From positions 19,356-83,355 of the forward strand of contig NW_019775581.1 of the NCBI RefSeq assembly GCF_001039355.2: a stretch of DNA of 64,000 nt, given 5' to 3'. Numbering within the stretch: position 1 is the stretch's first letter; each line of letters opens with the position of its first letter. Source of the stretch: Lingula anatina (taxonomy: Eukaryota > Brachiopoda > Lingulata > Lingulida > Lingulidae). The position numbers and the translations under genes are program-made. This document shows, piece after piece, positions 33,772 through 45,600 of this stretch. A model generated the notes under the pieces. The model saw only the letters and a program-made list of their open reading frames with translations. It was not told where the DNA came from and did no database searches.

Positions 33772-34670
33772 GCCTTACTGATACACCCTCCCACTTTTCA
33801 TAGATCCATGTCCTACCAGTGTACGGAGGAATTTTTTAACTTCCAAAGACTATTTTTTAAATATACGCAATTTTTATTTTTATTATTATTACTTGATAAA
33901 AAAAATTGCAAGTCAGTACGTTGCTCTGCTCCTTTGTGCTTGAGTTTGTGAGTGAGTTATTTGTGACATATTTGTTTTTGGTAAATTTTGTCTGGCCATA
34001 GCAGGTGTAATTTTTTGAAGATTTCTGTATCGAAATTTTTTGGTGGATAGATGATAGGCCCAGAATGAAAAAAATTGATTTTCATAAGGATCGTGCTCCC
34101 TGTTTGTTTGTAAAAAAAATGCTGAAGTTGTGAAATATTTATCTCTGCATGCCAGTAGGGGCCTCAGAAACAGGTGAAGCATATCAACAAATTAACAAGC
34201 TGCCACATTTGTCATTATTCACAGGCCTGTAGCCAGAGGGGTTCGGGAAGGGGGGGGGGCAAAAGAATCACCCTTTTTATCAGGAAAAGGTCCATTCTGG
34301 GTAAAAATTGATCTAGGTGCACAAAAGTTTCATTGTAAAAAGTCCACTTTTTTTGAAAAAAAAAGAAACTCCTTTTTTAAATAGTCGGCCACAGGCCTGA
34401 ATCAAGACCATGTTTGACCAGCTCAAATTTCCTGTGAACTGTTGGTGTGATACATGTATATGTGTGTTGTTAAATAGCCTGTCCTGTTTGGCCTCTGGTT
34501 ATCTAATGTGCAGTGTAATGTTATGAATCTATCCAGTCAAGGCCACTCAATTATATTTCCTGGTTTATATATCTTGATATCTATACCTGGTATAGGCATA
34601 CCTTGTCACTTAAAAAAAGCAGTGCTTAGAAGTATCGAATTCCTTCTTTCAGGAAATTGGGTTTGTCAAG
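26636..34670. repeat. Allelic duplication, block 2 (about 26640-30400 and 30740-34675)
   Basis: Two copies of about 4 kb are collinear and highly similar. They cover exons 1-2 of the PLP enzyme and the sequence 5' of it. Main differences are a segment of about 292 bp only in the second copy (33240-33531), TA-tract lengths (29438-29484 against 33737-33765), the AAT/ATT tract at 26869-26935 against 30913-30970, and the last 90 bases before the N at 30496, which have no counterpart. Beyond exon 1 I see no gene. Confidence 0.85.
33240..33531. mobile_element. Segment present in one allele only, containing dispersed repeat copy 2
   Basis: The first allele goes directly from ACAGACAGAC to CTAATCTTCCTAATTGG (about 29220-29245). 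The second allele carries about 290 extra bases here. Bases 33389-33515 within it match the dispersed repeat at 2033-2160. Terminal inverted repeats are not obvious, so the element class is unknown. A deletion in the first allele is the alternative. Confidence 0.6.
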
Positions 34671-34675
34671 GATAA

Positions 34676-36760
34676 ATTGAATAGTCTCTAAACCACTAGA
34701 TTTTTATTAATTTGTGTTTTAAACACTAATTTTGCAAGCTGCTTTGCTCTCAGAGCAATTTTATTATTATTATAATCATATATTTATTATTAATAATATT
34801 ATTATAAACATTTTTATGTTCACTGTACATCATACATATTGTAACTGGGGTGTCAAACAAAATCCTCACAAAAACTGATGGCCTGCATGCATGGTGCATT
34901 AATTTACTCATTCATCTGATTAATAAAAATCAGTAACAATTTACAACAAAAATTTTCACCAGAATCATGCAACAAAAGACAGCGCAGGGCATCAGACTTA
35001 CTGCTCTTAAAACCCTGTGACACTTGGCTACAAATAAAGGGGTGCCCCTGATCCCATTGATAGCCCAAACTAAAATGCCCATTGGTAACCTGTAGACAAA
35101 GGACCTTCCACCCCTCAGAATGGGAGAGTCCATTTTTCCAGTCAACATGATCAATGCAGCTTGCTGAGAAAAAAACAACGTCAATGACCTTAAAGATTTT
35201 CTGGTTTCACTTATTTAGGTAAAATTCAAATATCCATGTTCAATATGAGAATTTTATGAAATCCCCCCTCTGGACAAATGTGTAGTTTTATTTGAGCAAA
35301 GTGTTGTGAGAGATCTGCATGAAAGAGCTCACTAATGTATACAGCCAGGGCATTGAGCTATAAATAGCACCTGTGATGCAGACTGAAGAAAATCATGGTG
35401 GAAAAAATTTCTGAAGGATTCCAGAGTCATTTGAAAGAAAACAGTCAAAGGAACAGAAAAAGTGATTTTTGAATCAGGTAGTGTGTTACCTTAGGAAGAT
35501 ATAGAGGTTCAATATGTTTTATTTCATTTGAGAAATTTCTAGAAATTCAATAAGGAAGTCGGCTGAAGGACACAAAGGAAAATTTGCACAAGTGGGTGGG
35601 AAGGATAATAATTTTCTACATTTCAACCCTCTGCTAAGGTAGACGCTGGCTAATTATGTTGATAACATCTTACTTAAGCCATTGTAACAACCTGTATTGA
35701 AGTGAGGTTGACTTAGAGGGGGCTAGTTTACAAACAGGATTGAATACAAGGATGTCTAATATTATTTTCAATATGGCCTCCGTATAGCCATCTTGTGGTA
35801 AATCTGCTAGGTGCATATGCATGGTGACATGTACAATGCTGATAATGTATGTATTCAATTGCTCTGTAGGTATAACCTTTTAAAGATGACCTTTTAATCT
35901 GGAAAGACATATCAAGCCACTTGTGCCATTTTGTTTATCACTGGAAGTGATTTTAGTATGTTTGATTATTAGACTTAGTCTAACTCTGCATGTTTCTGTG
36001 TGATATATGTATGTTGGTATATATACGGTGTGCTGCTGGATTAAATAAGACCTTTGAAATTTTAATTTAAAAACAGCACTAGGAGAGGACCTCTGTCTGT
36101 GGCTTTGATGCTAAATTAATCACAATTTATTTTGAGCTTTAATTATGTTGTCACAGTTTATCTGAAATATTAGTTATACAACATATGGGCATATATTACA
36201 TATATAGAACTGTTTTACACTTACTGTCTTATGTAATTCTGTAATCAAAGTATTTACCTGAATCAAATAAAATCAGTTCTTGAATTACCGAAATCAACAA
36301 TTTATTTTAATATTATAATTATAATAATAATAATAATTATTATTATTATTTAAAGCTCAGTATCAAGAAATGAAGATTTTACAAAGAATGCATGTCAATT
36401 TTCTGAATAAATACAATGTATACTATGCATAATGAGGTTGATTTCAGTAATTCAGAATTTGATCCCAGTTAATTCCTATAAATACCTTGATTTAGGTAAT
36501 TATGGAAGTAACCTTAGAATTAGTCATTATTTGCCAAAAATGCCAAAAATCTAAATAGATAATTAGAAGTTATAACAAGAAGACTCTTGGGTGTGTATTC
36601 CAGAGGCTACAGTCTTGTTACAAAAGGACAATGTTGAAGTTCAGTATAGAGGCCAGTCTGATACTAGTACACTTCTTGAGATTTATAATAACAAAGATTT
36701 AAAGTGTAAGCTAAGGTGATGACCTCACATGTGTGTTCTTGTGTATATTGGTCCTCACAT

Positions 36761-36810
<50 letters not shown>

Positions 36811-37031
36811 ACAATAATAATAATAATAATAATGATAATAATAATAATAATAATAATGTGTTCTGCATGTGTATCTAGTGATATATCTGGTTAAGCTTGT
36901 TTGAGTGTGTTACTGTATACCATTTTGTATATAATATATATGTTAGTGTGTGGCAACTATTATAAACTTGTTTACAGTATGTGGGGCATTGCTTTCTTTG
37001 TGTGTTGTAATGCTAATGTGTATATGTGCGG

Positions 37032-37088
<57 letters not shown>

Positions 37089-37810
37089 TTTGCAGTATAT
37101 AAAAATTGAGCGAACTAGCCACAGTGAAATAGTCACAGGGCCATTTTTTATTGATCCTCATGATTTTATCCATGACATTTGGTTTTTAAGCTGTTAAAAT
37201 ATTGAAATAGAATACTGGTAAGGTCTTAGTCCTCTACTTGAGTGCGCTGAGCCGAACATAGTAAATACCCAACTTTGCAGAAATGTCTCCAGGGTCTCTC
37301 TAAACACATATACATTCTGAAACAAATAAATGTATTTTGGGTTGAATATTGTGAAATATTGATCAGATATTACCAGTATAATAAAATGGACTTACACTTT
37401 TGAGTGTTTTTGACCCTTCCTTTACTCCTAAGACTTCTAAATTATTGCTATGTATTTAATTTTGTGATATCTTGAATTTGTAATTAATTCTTTTCACTAA
37501 TACTATAGTATATGTGCTTGACTATTTATAACTAACCATGTTCATAAAGTCTCTGTGGTTTGTTAAGATGCTAATATAAGGTGTTGTGCACTGTAATGTT
37601 TAATGTAAAATTTGTAGTTAGTACACTGAGGATATGAGTGTGGTATTGCATGTTATTTTAGGGTCTGTCTGTGTAAGGTGAACAGTGATTTAGGGCAGTG
37701 TAGCTTTCATGTATGTTATATAATCATGGTGTTTTAAGTAACTGTGTAACATGTAGTGCAGTGTTACCATATCACAGTGGACTAGTTACCATATTTCCCA
37801 CTGGATCACT
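34676..37810. other. Non-coding region upstream of the zinc-finger gene
   Basis: AT-rich. Holds ATT/AAT runs near 34760-34805 and 36310-36350, (GT)n at 36762-36810, (AAT)n at 36813-36858 and (TA)n at 37037-37085. The first coding exon of the zinc-finger gene starts with a 3' splice site, so a non-coding first exon and promoter probably lie here, but I cannot place them. Confidence 0.45.
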
Positions 37811-38862
37811 ACAAACCTACCATGGCCCATAGGAGCCTACGCGTGCGTCTTTTAGACGCCCCTTTACATGCGAAAACGACAAGGCCTATGCCGAGTTTGT
37901 CTTTTACTACAGAGCTTTGAGAGCCGAAAATGACATGGCTGTGTCTCTTTCGCCACTTACTGAACTCCACAGATGCGAGATTGACACGACCCATGTCGCG
38001 TTCGTCTCTCAAATGACACTGTTATAAAACATGAAATAGGCATAACGTGTGATTTTCGCAGCTGAATAAGTAGACCCTTATAAACGAAATTGACGTAACT
38101 TGAGAGTCATGTCGCTTTCAACTCTTACAAACCTCCAACAAAATCTATCTCCACACAGACGCGCGCGACATGTACTATTGGACATGGGTCAGTTGAAACC
38201 CTATTAACCTAAAGGGCTCATGTTACTTTCAGCCAACTCTTATATGTCAAATCCAATTAATTTGAAACAGTGTTGTGCTGTCCCAAAACATTTTTTTCAT
38301 TTGAATCCCATCATAATTTAGTGCTATCTAGATAACAGTGTGGCTAATTGCTTGTAATAATTATATGGCCTCATATTTTTATTTTCAAGGATTCAAATAT
38401 AAAGGGTTTTAAGACGGTCCTTCTGTTTCAAATTAATTGGCTGAAAGTAACATAAGCCATTTAGGTTAATGTCGCTTTCAACTGACCCATGTCCAATAGT
38501 ACATGTCGCGCGCGTCTGTGTGGAGATAGATTTTGTTGGAGGTTTGTAAAAGTTGAAAGCGACATGACTCTAAGGTCACGTCAACTTCGTTTATAAGGGT
38601 CTACTTATTCAGCTGCGAAAATCACACGTAATGCCTATTTCATGTTTTATAACAGTGTCTTTTGAGAGACAAACGCGACATGGGTCGTGTTAATCTCGCA
38701 TCTCTGGAGTTCAGTAAGTGGCGAAAGAGACACAGCCATGCCATTTTCGGCTCTCAAAGCTCTGTAGTAAAAGACGAACTCGGCATAAGCCTTGTCGTTT
38801 TCGCATGTAAAGGGGCGTCTAAAAGACGCACGCGTAGGCTCCTATGGGCCATGGTACAAACC
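37811..38862. mobile_element. 1.04-kb foldback element with about 450/431-bp inverted arms and 7-bp flanking repeats
   Basis: The left arm 37819-38269 and right arm 38425-38855 are inverted copies over nearly their whole length, with scattered mismatches and one 20-base indel. The loop is about 155 bp. Both ends read ACCATGGCCCATAGGAGCC. The direct repeat ACAAACC lies at 37811-37817 and 38856-38862, consistent with a target-site duplication. The arms carry short internal inverted motifs of the form GAAAnyGACATG / CATGTCGCTTTC, repeated several times. Two mirrored open frames (37809-38012 minus, 38662-38922 plus) are only the two arms read outward. No transposase is present, so it is non-autonomous. 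Confidence 0.85.
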
Positions 38863-39011
38863 AACATGATGTCATATGTTTTTATGCTAGGTGGAAAGAT
38901 GTTGGACTTTGAACTTGGATGACCTCAATTTCTCAGTGAATACAAACAATATAATTCACTTATTTTCCAGGGCTGTATTAGTAGCTAGGCTGAAGCAGGG
39001 GAGGGGGGTGC

Positions 39012-39058
39012 ATTTTATTAATTAATTAATTAAATGATTAATTAATTAATTAATTAAT
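39012..39058. repeat. (ATTA)n tetranucleotide repeat
   Basis: TTAATTAA-type run with one ATGATT interruption, about 110 bases before the first coding exon acceptor of the zinc-finger gene. Confidence 0.85.
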
Positions 39059-39227
39059 CTATTTATATATTTATTTTGCTAAGCCACAATTTGTTTACTA
39101 GTACTTAGTCCTGTGTGTTTGATCCTCAACACAGCAGTTTTAACACTTACATTACTGTTCTTGTTTGTTTTCAGATGTGCTAACAGCCTGATATCAAAAC
39201 AGTTGAAGAATTTGGCTGTGTCCCATC

Positions 39228-40423
39228 ATGGGAGACCTTCCATTTTCCTTGCCACTGCTGCCCCCTAGTCCCGCTTCTGATTGGTCCGTTCCTCTGCTGT
39301 TGGAACCAGGAGAAAATGATGGTAAGGATTTTGTACTGTCGCTGGTTAAAGACGTTTAATCAAGTGGTGGCAAACTTGTCATATTTGCTGAAGTAATTTT
39401 GACCATTATCCGAAGAAGTTGATAGAAAAGATGCTGGGTGACGCTGACACTTGTTGGTACTAGCAGATTGACTTATTGCAGAAAAACTGTTACAGTATTC
39501 TTTTGTTTTTATGCTGGTACATGTAGAGTTATGACAGACTGCAGAACATTTCATAAAAATGTAATACTGTGTACCAGCATCATTTTAATAATTTAAGATA
39601 TCTTTTCATTTTTTTTTTTTTTTTATCATGACGTTAGTTGTCTGATATTGCGTTATAAGGATTGTTTGCATGCAGTGGTCTTTTATTTATAGTCTGAAAA
39701 TCATGTCATGCAATAACATATTGGATATGATTGTTAAGGAGCTAGATTCCCCAGTTGTGGGATATTTTATTCAGAGCCTGAAAAGAGGAGGATAAAACAG
39801 ATTATATTGATTTATTCATAAGTTAAGGCAAACTTTATCTATCCCAACCAAATAGTAGCAAGATAGAAGTCAACTGATTTTGAACAAAAACTGGGGTGAG
39901 GTATCACAGGGACATATGATTTACTGTGAAGAAAATTGAAAAATACCCAATATATTGCTGTAAAATGGGGTGTATAATATGTGCATCAGTTTTGCCCTGG
40001 CGTATCCTGATTCAATATTTGTAAATGTACTTGCATATGTACATGGATACTTGTAACAAATTCCAAAATAAGGAGAAAGGGTTTGAATAAGGGAATATAT
40101 ATGCTTTAAATAAAGATTAAACATCATGAATTTTTACTCCCTGTACTGAGCCTGTTAACTGACAACCCACCACCCCACTGTTGATTCTCACCCTCACAAA
40201 ATATATGGTCTCCAACACTGCAGGTTATAGACTCATACAACTATGCAAGTATATCAATAAATAAAATAATTTCTATCAATAAAAACAGACAATTCTTCAA
40301 AGCATTGGTGAGATAGGAATTACATTTCTTAGAGAAAAGAGAATCTGAGACAACTGTTTGTTAGAAAAGTGACTTCCTTGCTGATAGCTAGTGTGTACTT
40401 TTTTCAACTATCAGGGTCATACC

Positions 40424-40495
<72 letters not shown>

Positions 40496-42620
40496 TAAAT
40501 AAATAAATCAGTGGTGTATAATATTTGTAATTATAACTGTTTAAAGCCATTCTTCAATTACTGTTAATTTCTGTTCACAGTGGAGGGTAAAACCACTATA
40601 GTTTCATTATCAAAGCAACATGAGCAACTAAAATTTGCATATCATTTGAAAGGTTTTGACATGCATCTTAAAAGCAAAGAAAATATAAATGTAGAAAAGT
40701 AAAACATTGCAGATTGCGTACTCCAAACTTTCACTTTTTTCATTCCCCTATTTTTCAAAGTGGGACACACACATCCTCCCCCAAGTTTAAATGGCTGCAA
40801 GAATTATTTTTCAAGAATTTATTTTCTAAAAGAGCGCTTCCTGCTTAGTTGGTAACAGTTACCCAAACACAGAGATGGGAAAAAATCTGGCAAAACCCAC
40901 ACCTTACCACATTTTGGCTGATTTTCTTTATGGAATGACACAAAAGTATTTACATTTGTGTTAATTTCAGTCAAAACTACAGAAAATACAGAAAATGTAC
41001 TAATGAGAGTGGCATTACCCCTTTGTGATATCAATATGGCCTCTTAAAACCCTCCTCTCCTTGTCCTTCTTAAGTGGCATGACCACTGAGTCTTCTGCCT
41101 AATACTGAGTTGATGCACAGCATGATTAAGCTTGTTGGTGACAATCACAAATAGATGGGTTATGTAAAACTTGGTTGAGAAATCAGTAGCATTCATACTG
41201 TATACGTTTAGCAATAACAAGTGAATGAGGTGACAGAGGGGGAAAATGTTTTGATTTTTTTAGAATGATACGAAGAAAACTTGCGGTAACAGTTTGCAAG
41301 AAACCTAAAATTTTGCTAAAAGCAAATTGACCATTGCAAGGTGAAGACTTGATCTATGTGATTTTTCACCTTTGCCCATCAAGTTGCTGCCATAGAAACT
41401 TACAAATGTTTCATCTGTCTCTGCATTTTACCCTCAGACAGCAGTTTAAGGTATAAATTCTATTCAGTGATATATATTTTTCTCTGATTCACCAGACACC
41501 CGCATGTTTTCCATGGATGGTCTTGTCAACAGTGAAAGACAGCAAGAATACACAACTGTAGATGGCGCCAGTGTTAGGGATAATCCCAGTCAAGAGATGG
41601 CAGTGCAGGGTAGCTCACAAGTAAGCACAAACATTCTGGACAATATTTATTAACTCATCAGGCGATAGCTCAACTCTTTAGTACCATTTTTAAGTACTCT
41701 CTGTGCGTGTGTGTTTACATACTGTAGATATTTTGGTAATGTTGATATATTTCTGTTTTCATTAATACCCACTGATGTTTTTCACAGGGACACTTCGCCA
41801 TAGGAAATGGTAGTGGACTGCTAGATGACAGCACCAAAGGCTGCAACAAACCAGTAGATGGCACTTCTTCTCAAGGAGGGCAACAGAACAGTGGTTACCC
41901 TTTTCCAAGTTCACAACAATGTGTCTCTAGTACTGCAATGACTGGAGGGGATAAAACTGAGCTTGAAGACCAGGAGAGCAATGTATTTCATAAGATGGAG
42001 AGCATTCTCTCAGAACAGGACAGATATGAAGAATCCACTATGGCAGTACTGGCAGAGGTATGATCTCAAGATAGTTTTAAGTTTAAACAAGTTTAAGTGT
42101 ATGATCAAAAATAAATCCTCAGTTCTTGATATGATTGTAATTTTGTTGAAAATCATTGTATTCGTTACGTATATCAGTACATGTGATGTCNCAGAGAAGT
42201 CATCTTACAGGTAGACAATGCAGCTCAGTTTGACAGCAAAGCAAGCTCTGTTCTCCAGTGGCTCGATTGTCGTCATCGGACCACGTGACCACGTAGCTCA
42301 TTAACTCCCAGGCCAAGCAAATAGGACGTTTTTTAAAGCCAAAAATTTACAAAATGAGCTTTTAATTTGTGTATTTGAATAAAGATATCGTTAGTTGGGC
42401 ATGTTTTCTGAAGAATATGTTCCGTTCAGGCCATTCTAACGGCAAGACGCAAATCCTTTAATGATGATTGGTCCCACATTTCAGCTCCAGGCATTGGCGG
42501 AGGACAGTGCAACATTTCAACCTATGCAGCATAGTGCTGTTACCACACAAAATAGAGGTATGCTAGATGGACTCTCTCTCTCTCTGATCATCATCATCAT
42601 CAACCTTAGAATACACTGGT

Positions 42621-42660
<40 letters not shown>

Positions 42661-45600
42661 CATCATCAACCTTAGAATACACTTTGGTTAATCTCTCTCT
42701 CTCACTCACTCTCTCTCTCTCTCACACGCTCGCGTGCACGCACGCAAGCTATTTGCATGTATGGTATTAAGTTCATCAAAATGCATCATTAAGGTTGATA
42801 TTTCTTACATTTCCAGATCTGAATATACAGGATCAACCCCCAAAACCAAGCCTTTCTACCTGTTGGGATAGTGGTCATATTGGTGACCCTCCTGCTCAAG
42901 GGAATGTTTCTGAACCCAGCGTCCCATTAACACCTTGTGAGGAAGGGGATATTCAACCTTTAAGGAAGGATGCACCCCAAGCAGATGCCCAAAATGAGAA
43001 TGCTAATGTTTCAGATACATTGTTGAGCCCCATAACATCTGACATTGGCGCAGAGGCAGACCCAGTACTTGTTAAGGCTGGATCATTTTCTGTGGAAAGT
43101 AACGATAGTACAGCCATGGAAACTGCTGCGGCAACAGGGGATAAAATTGGTGCTGAAACCATGGAGACTGGGGATATAACAGGTGCTGAGACTGTGGAAA
43201 CTGGTGTTCTTCCAGGTCCAGAAGCTAAGAATGAAACAGAGAAAGTTCATGTAGAACTTGAAAGTAAAACGATGTGTGCAGGATCCATGGCAGTAGGTGA
43301 TGCACCAAATGAACAGGATAAGATAAAACCTGATAAAGCACACTTGGAATCCACAGCTACAGACAGCAAAACAAATACACCAACCTTAGATATGCAGAGA
43401 GAGACAAGTCCAGTGGTTATGGAAATTGATGACAAGAACACCCCAGGTTCCATATTAAACAGTGATGTAAGTTTAACAAGCTCTGCAAAAATGACAAGTT
43501 CCCCTTCCCCTTCATCTCCACGGAGGCTACTTACCCACAGTTCCGAGAGGAAAAGGTCATCACCTAATCCTAGTACTGCGGTGAGGTATGAAATACATTG
43601 TGGAAAAATAATGTTCAAAAGGCGTGCAAAGGATGGCGAGGCTTCATCAACTCCGCAGTCAAAACAACAGCCTCGCAGATCAAGAAGGAGAACGGTGGTA
43701 AAAAGTGAACCTGTTTCTCATTCAAGAGGGAGGCATGGAAGTTATCGTAGCACCAGTCCAAGAGATGATGGAGTTGTAGAAACTGCAATGAAAGGAAAGG
43801 AATGTAAAAAAAGTCGAGATGTCACTGAGGATGGTAACTCAACAGTTTCCAACATAAAAATTTCAAGACTGTCTGGCTGCAAAGATGCTTCTCTAGCAAC
43901 TGACCTTGACCCTAAAGTTGACCTCGAACATCCACCTGCTGTGGCAGAGTTGAGCCCCAGCATGCCTGTGCTTGAACCTGAAGATGTGGACCTTTTGAAT
44001 GTTAATGAACAGCAAAATGAGAAAGAAGCAACCAAATCCTCTTCTGTACCCGCCATAGATGAGGTTTTCACGAAGGCAGGTAATTCTCAGTCAGGAAAGA
44101 TGGATGCAGGGGAAGGAGTGGCAGATAAGGTGGAGGCACCTGTTGTCAAAAATATCCCTCATAGCAACGTCCAGGATATAGGTGGCACTGGGACAAAAGG
44201 AACTGAATGCACTGAAGGGCTTAAAAGTGCAATGGAAGCTGACCAAGAAAAAACAGCAAGTTCGATAACAAAGAAAAAAATTGATGCCCACAAGCCAAAG
44301 CAGGGTTACACCTTAGATGTTGAGCCAGTTTTTGAAAAGATAAATTCTTGGTTGAGTAATGCGGATACAAAAATTGTCATGCTACCAGAGGCACAACAGA
44401 ATGTAACACCAAATGTTTGCCAAACAGCTGATGAATTTCAGAAAGGAACAACAGCTTCTGGGACCACAAAACCAGCTGAAGTGGGTAGTTTGGTCGGGCT
44501 GAGTGCGAAGAGTGATGTTGGAAATGCTCAAAATGTGAAGTCATGTCTGATGGAGTCTAATGACCCTGCAAGCATTAAAGTACAATTTTCGGAAACAATT
44601 GAGCATGTAAAGGGGAATTTATCCACATTGGCTGGGGAGGTTATTGGCAGTAAGCAAAAAGAAGGCAGCCTTACTGTACAGACATCTGGAACAAAGGAAA
44701 TGGTCCACAGTGCACCATCTCAGAAGCAAAACGTCAGTAACCTTCAGCAACCAGTTTCTAAGGAGGATGGACCTACAGTTTCACCACAAACTATATCGAA
44801 GAAAAGAGAAGAGGAAAATGTAAATGCTAGTACAGGCAAGACAACAAGAATTGTGAAACAGCCTTCAAAAGTCTCAAGGTGTGAACAAGAAAAGTCTCAG
44901 AAAACAGGAAACACACAGACACGCAGAAGAGTTGACCCTAGATATGTGAGCCCTAGACCCACCACCAGACCTCGATATGTCACCATTCCAGACCAATTTG
45001 ACCAAGTTTTGTCTTTGGACCTAGGTCAAAGCTCAACATTTGACCTTGGCCAAGGATTGTCATTTGACCTTGGTGAAGGGTCATCATATGACCTAGGTCA
45101 AGTGTCATCATTTGACCTTGGCGAAGGGTCATCATTTGACCTTGGCCAGGGATCTCAGGATGAAACTGATGACATTCTAGAACTGGAGAATTCTATTCAG
45201 GAGTGCATTAGCGCTATTATGAAGGGTGGCGGAGGAGAAGATATTCTGAAGGAAACAACTGGCAAAAGGAGGCAGGCTGCACCTCTGCCTGTCCAGAAAA
45301 CTAGGAGCCCAAGAAGAGCACCGCAACGAAGAAGGTCCAGAGCCATGATAAAGAGAACTCATCCCCGTCCTGAGCAACACTCGCCACCTCCCATTAAGAG
45401 GAGGGATCTGGAAACTAGTCAGGAAAAGGAAGCCTTGGTTACACAAGAAAGTACAAAATCCCAGATTAAGGACAATGTTGATGCTGATACTAAAACTGAA
45501 TCTGCACCAAACATTGCCGAAGGTGAGGCTGTTATAGAGTCAGAGCCTTTAGAGAAACAGACAAGTGAGTCCCAGTCAGATGAAATGTCTTCAAAGCAAC

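Noticed and set aside
25201-34675. Tandem gene duplication of the PLP enzyme
   Set aside because: Breakpoints at single N characters and identical overlaps of 24958-25199 with 30497 onward point to uncollapsed haplotypes.
37809-38922. Two similar proteins, one on each strand
   Set aside because: They are the same arm sequence of the foldback element read outward in both directions.
42795-42816. Start of the long exon 5 frame at an ATG before DLNIQDQ
   Set aside because: These codons are the pyrimidine tract and acceptor (TTTCCAG) of intron 4. The upstream exons join in phase to the ATG at 39228.
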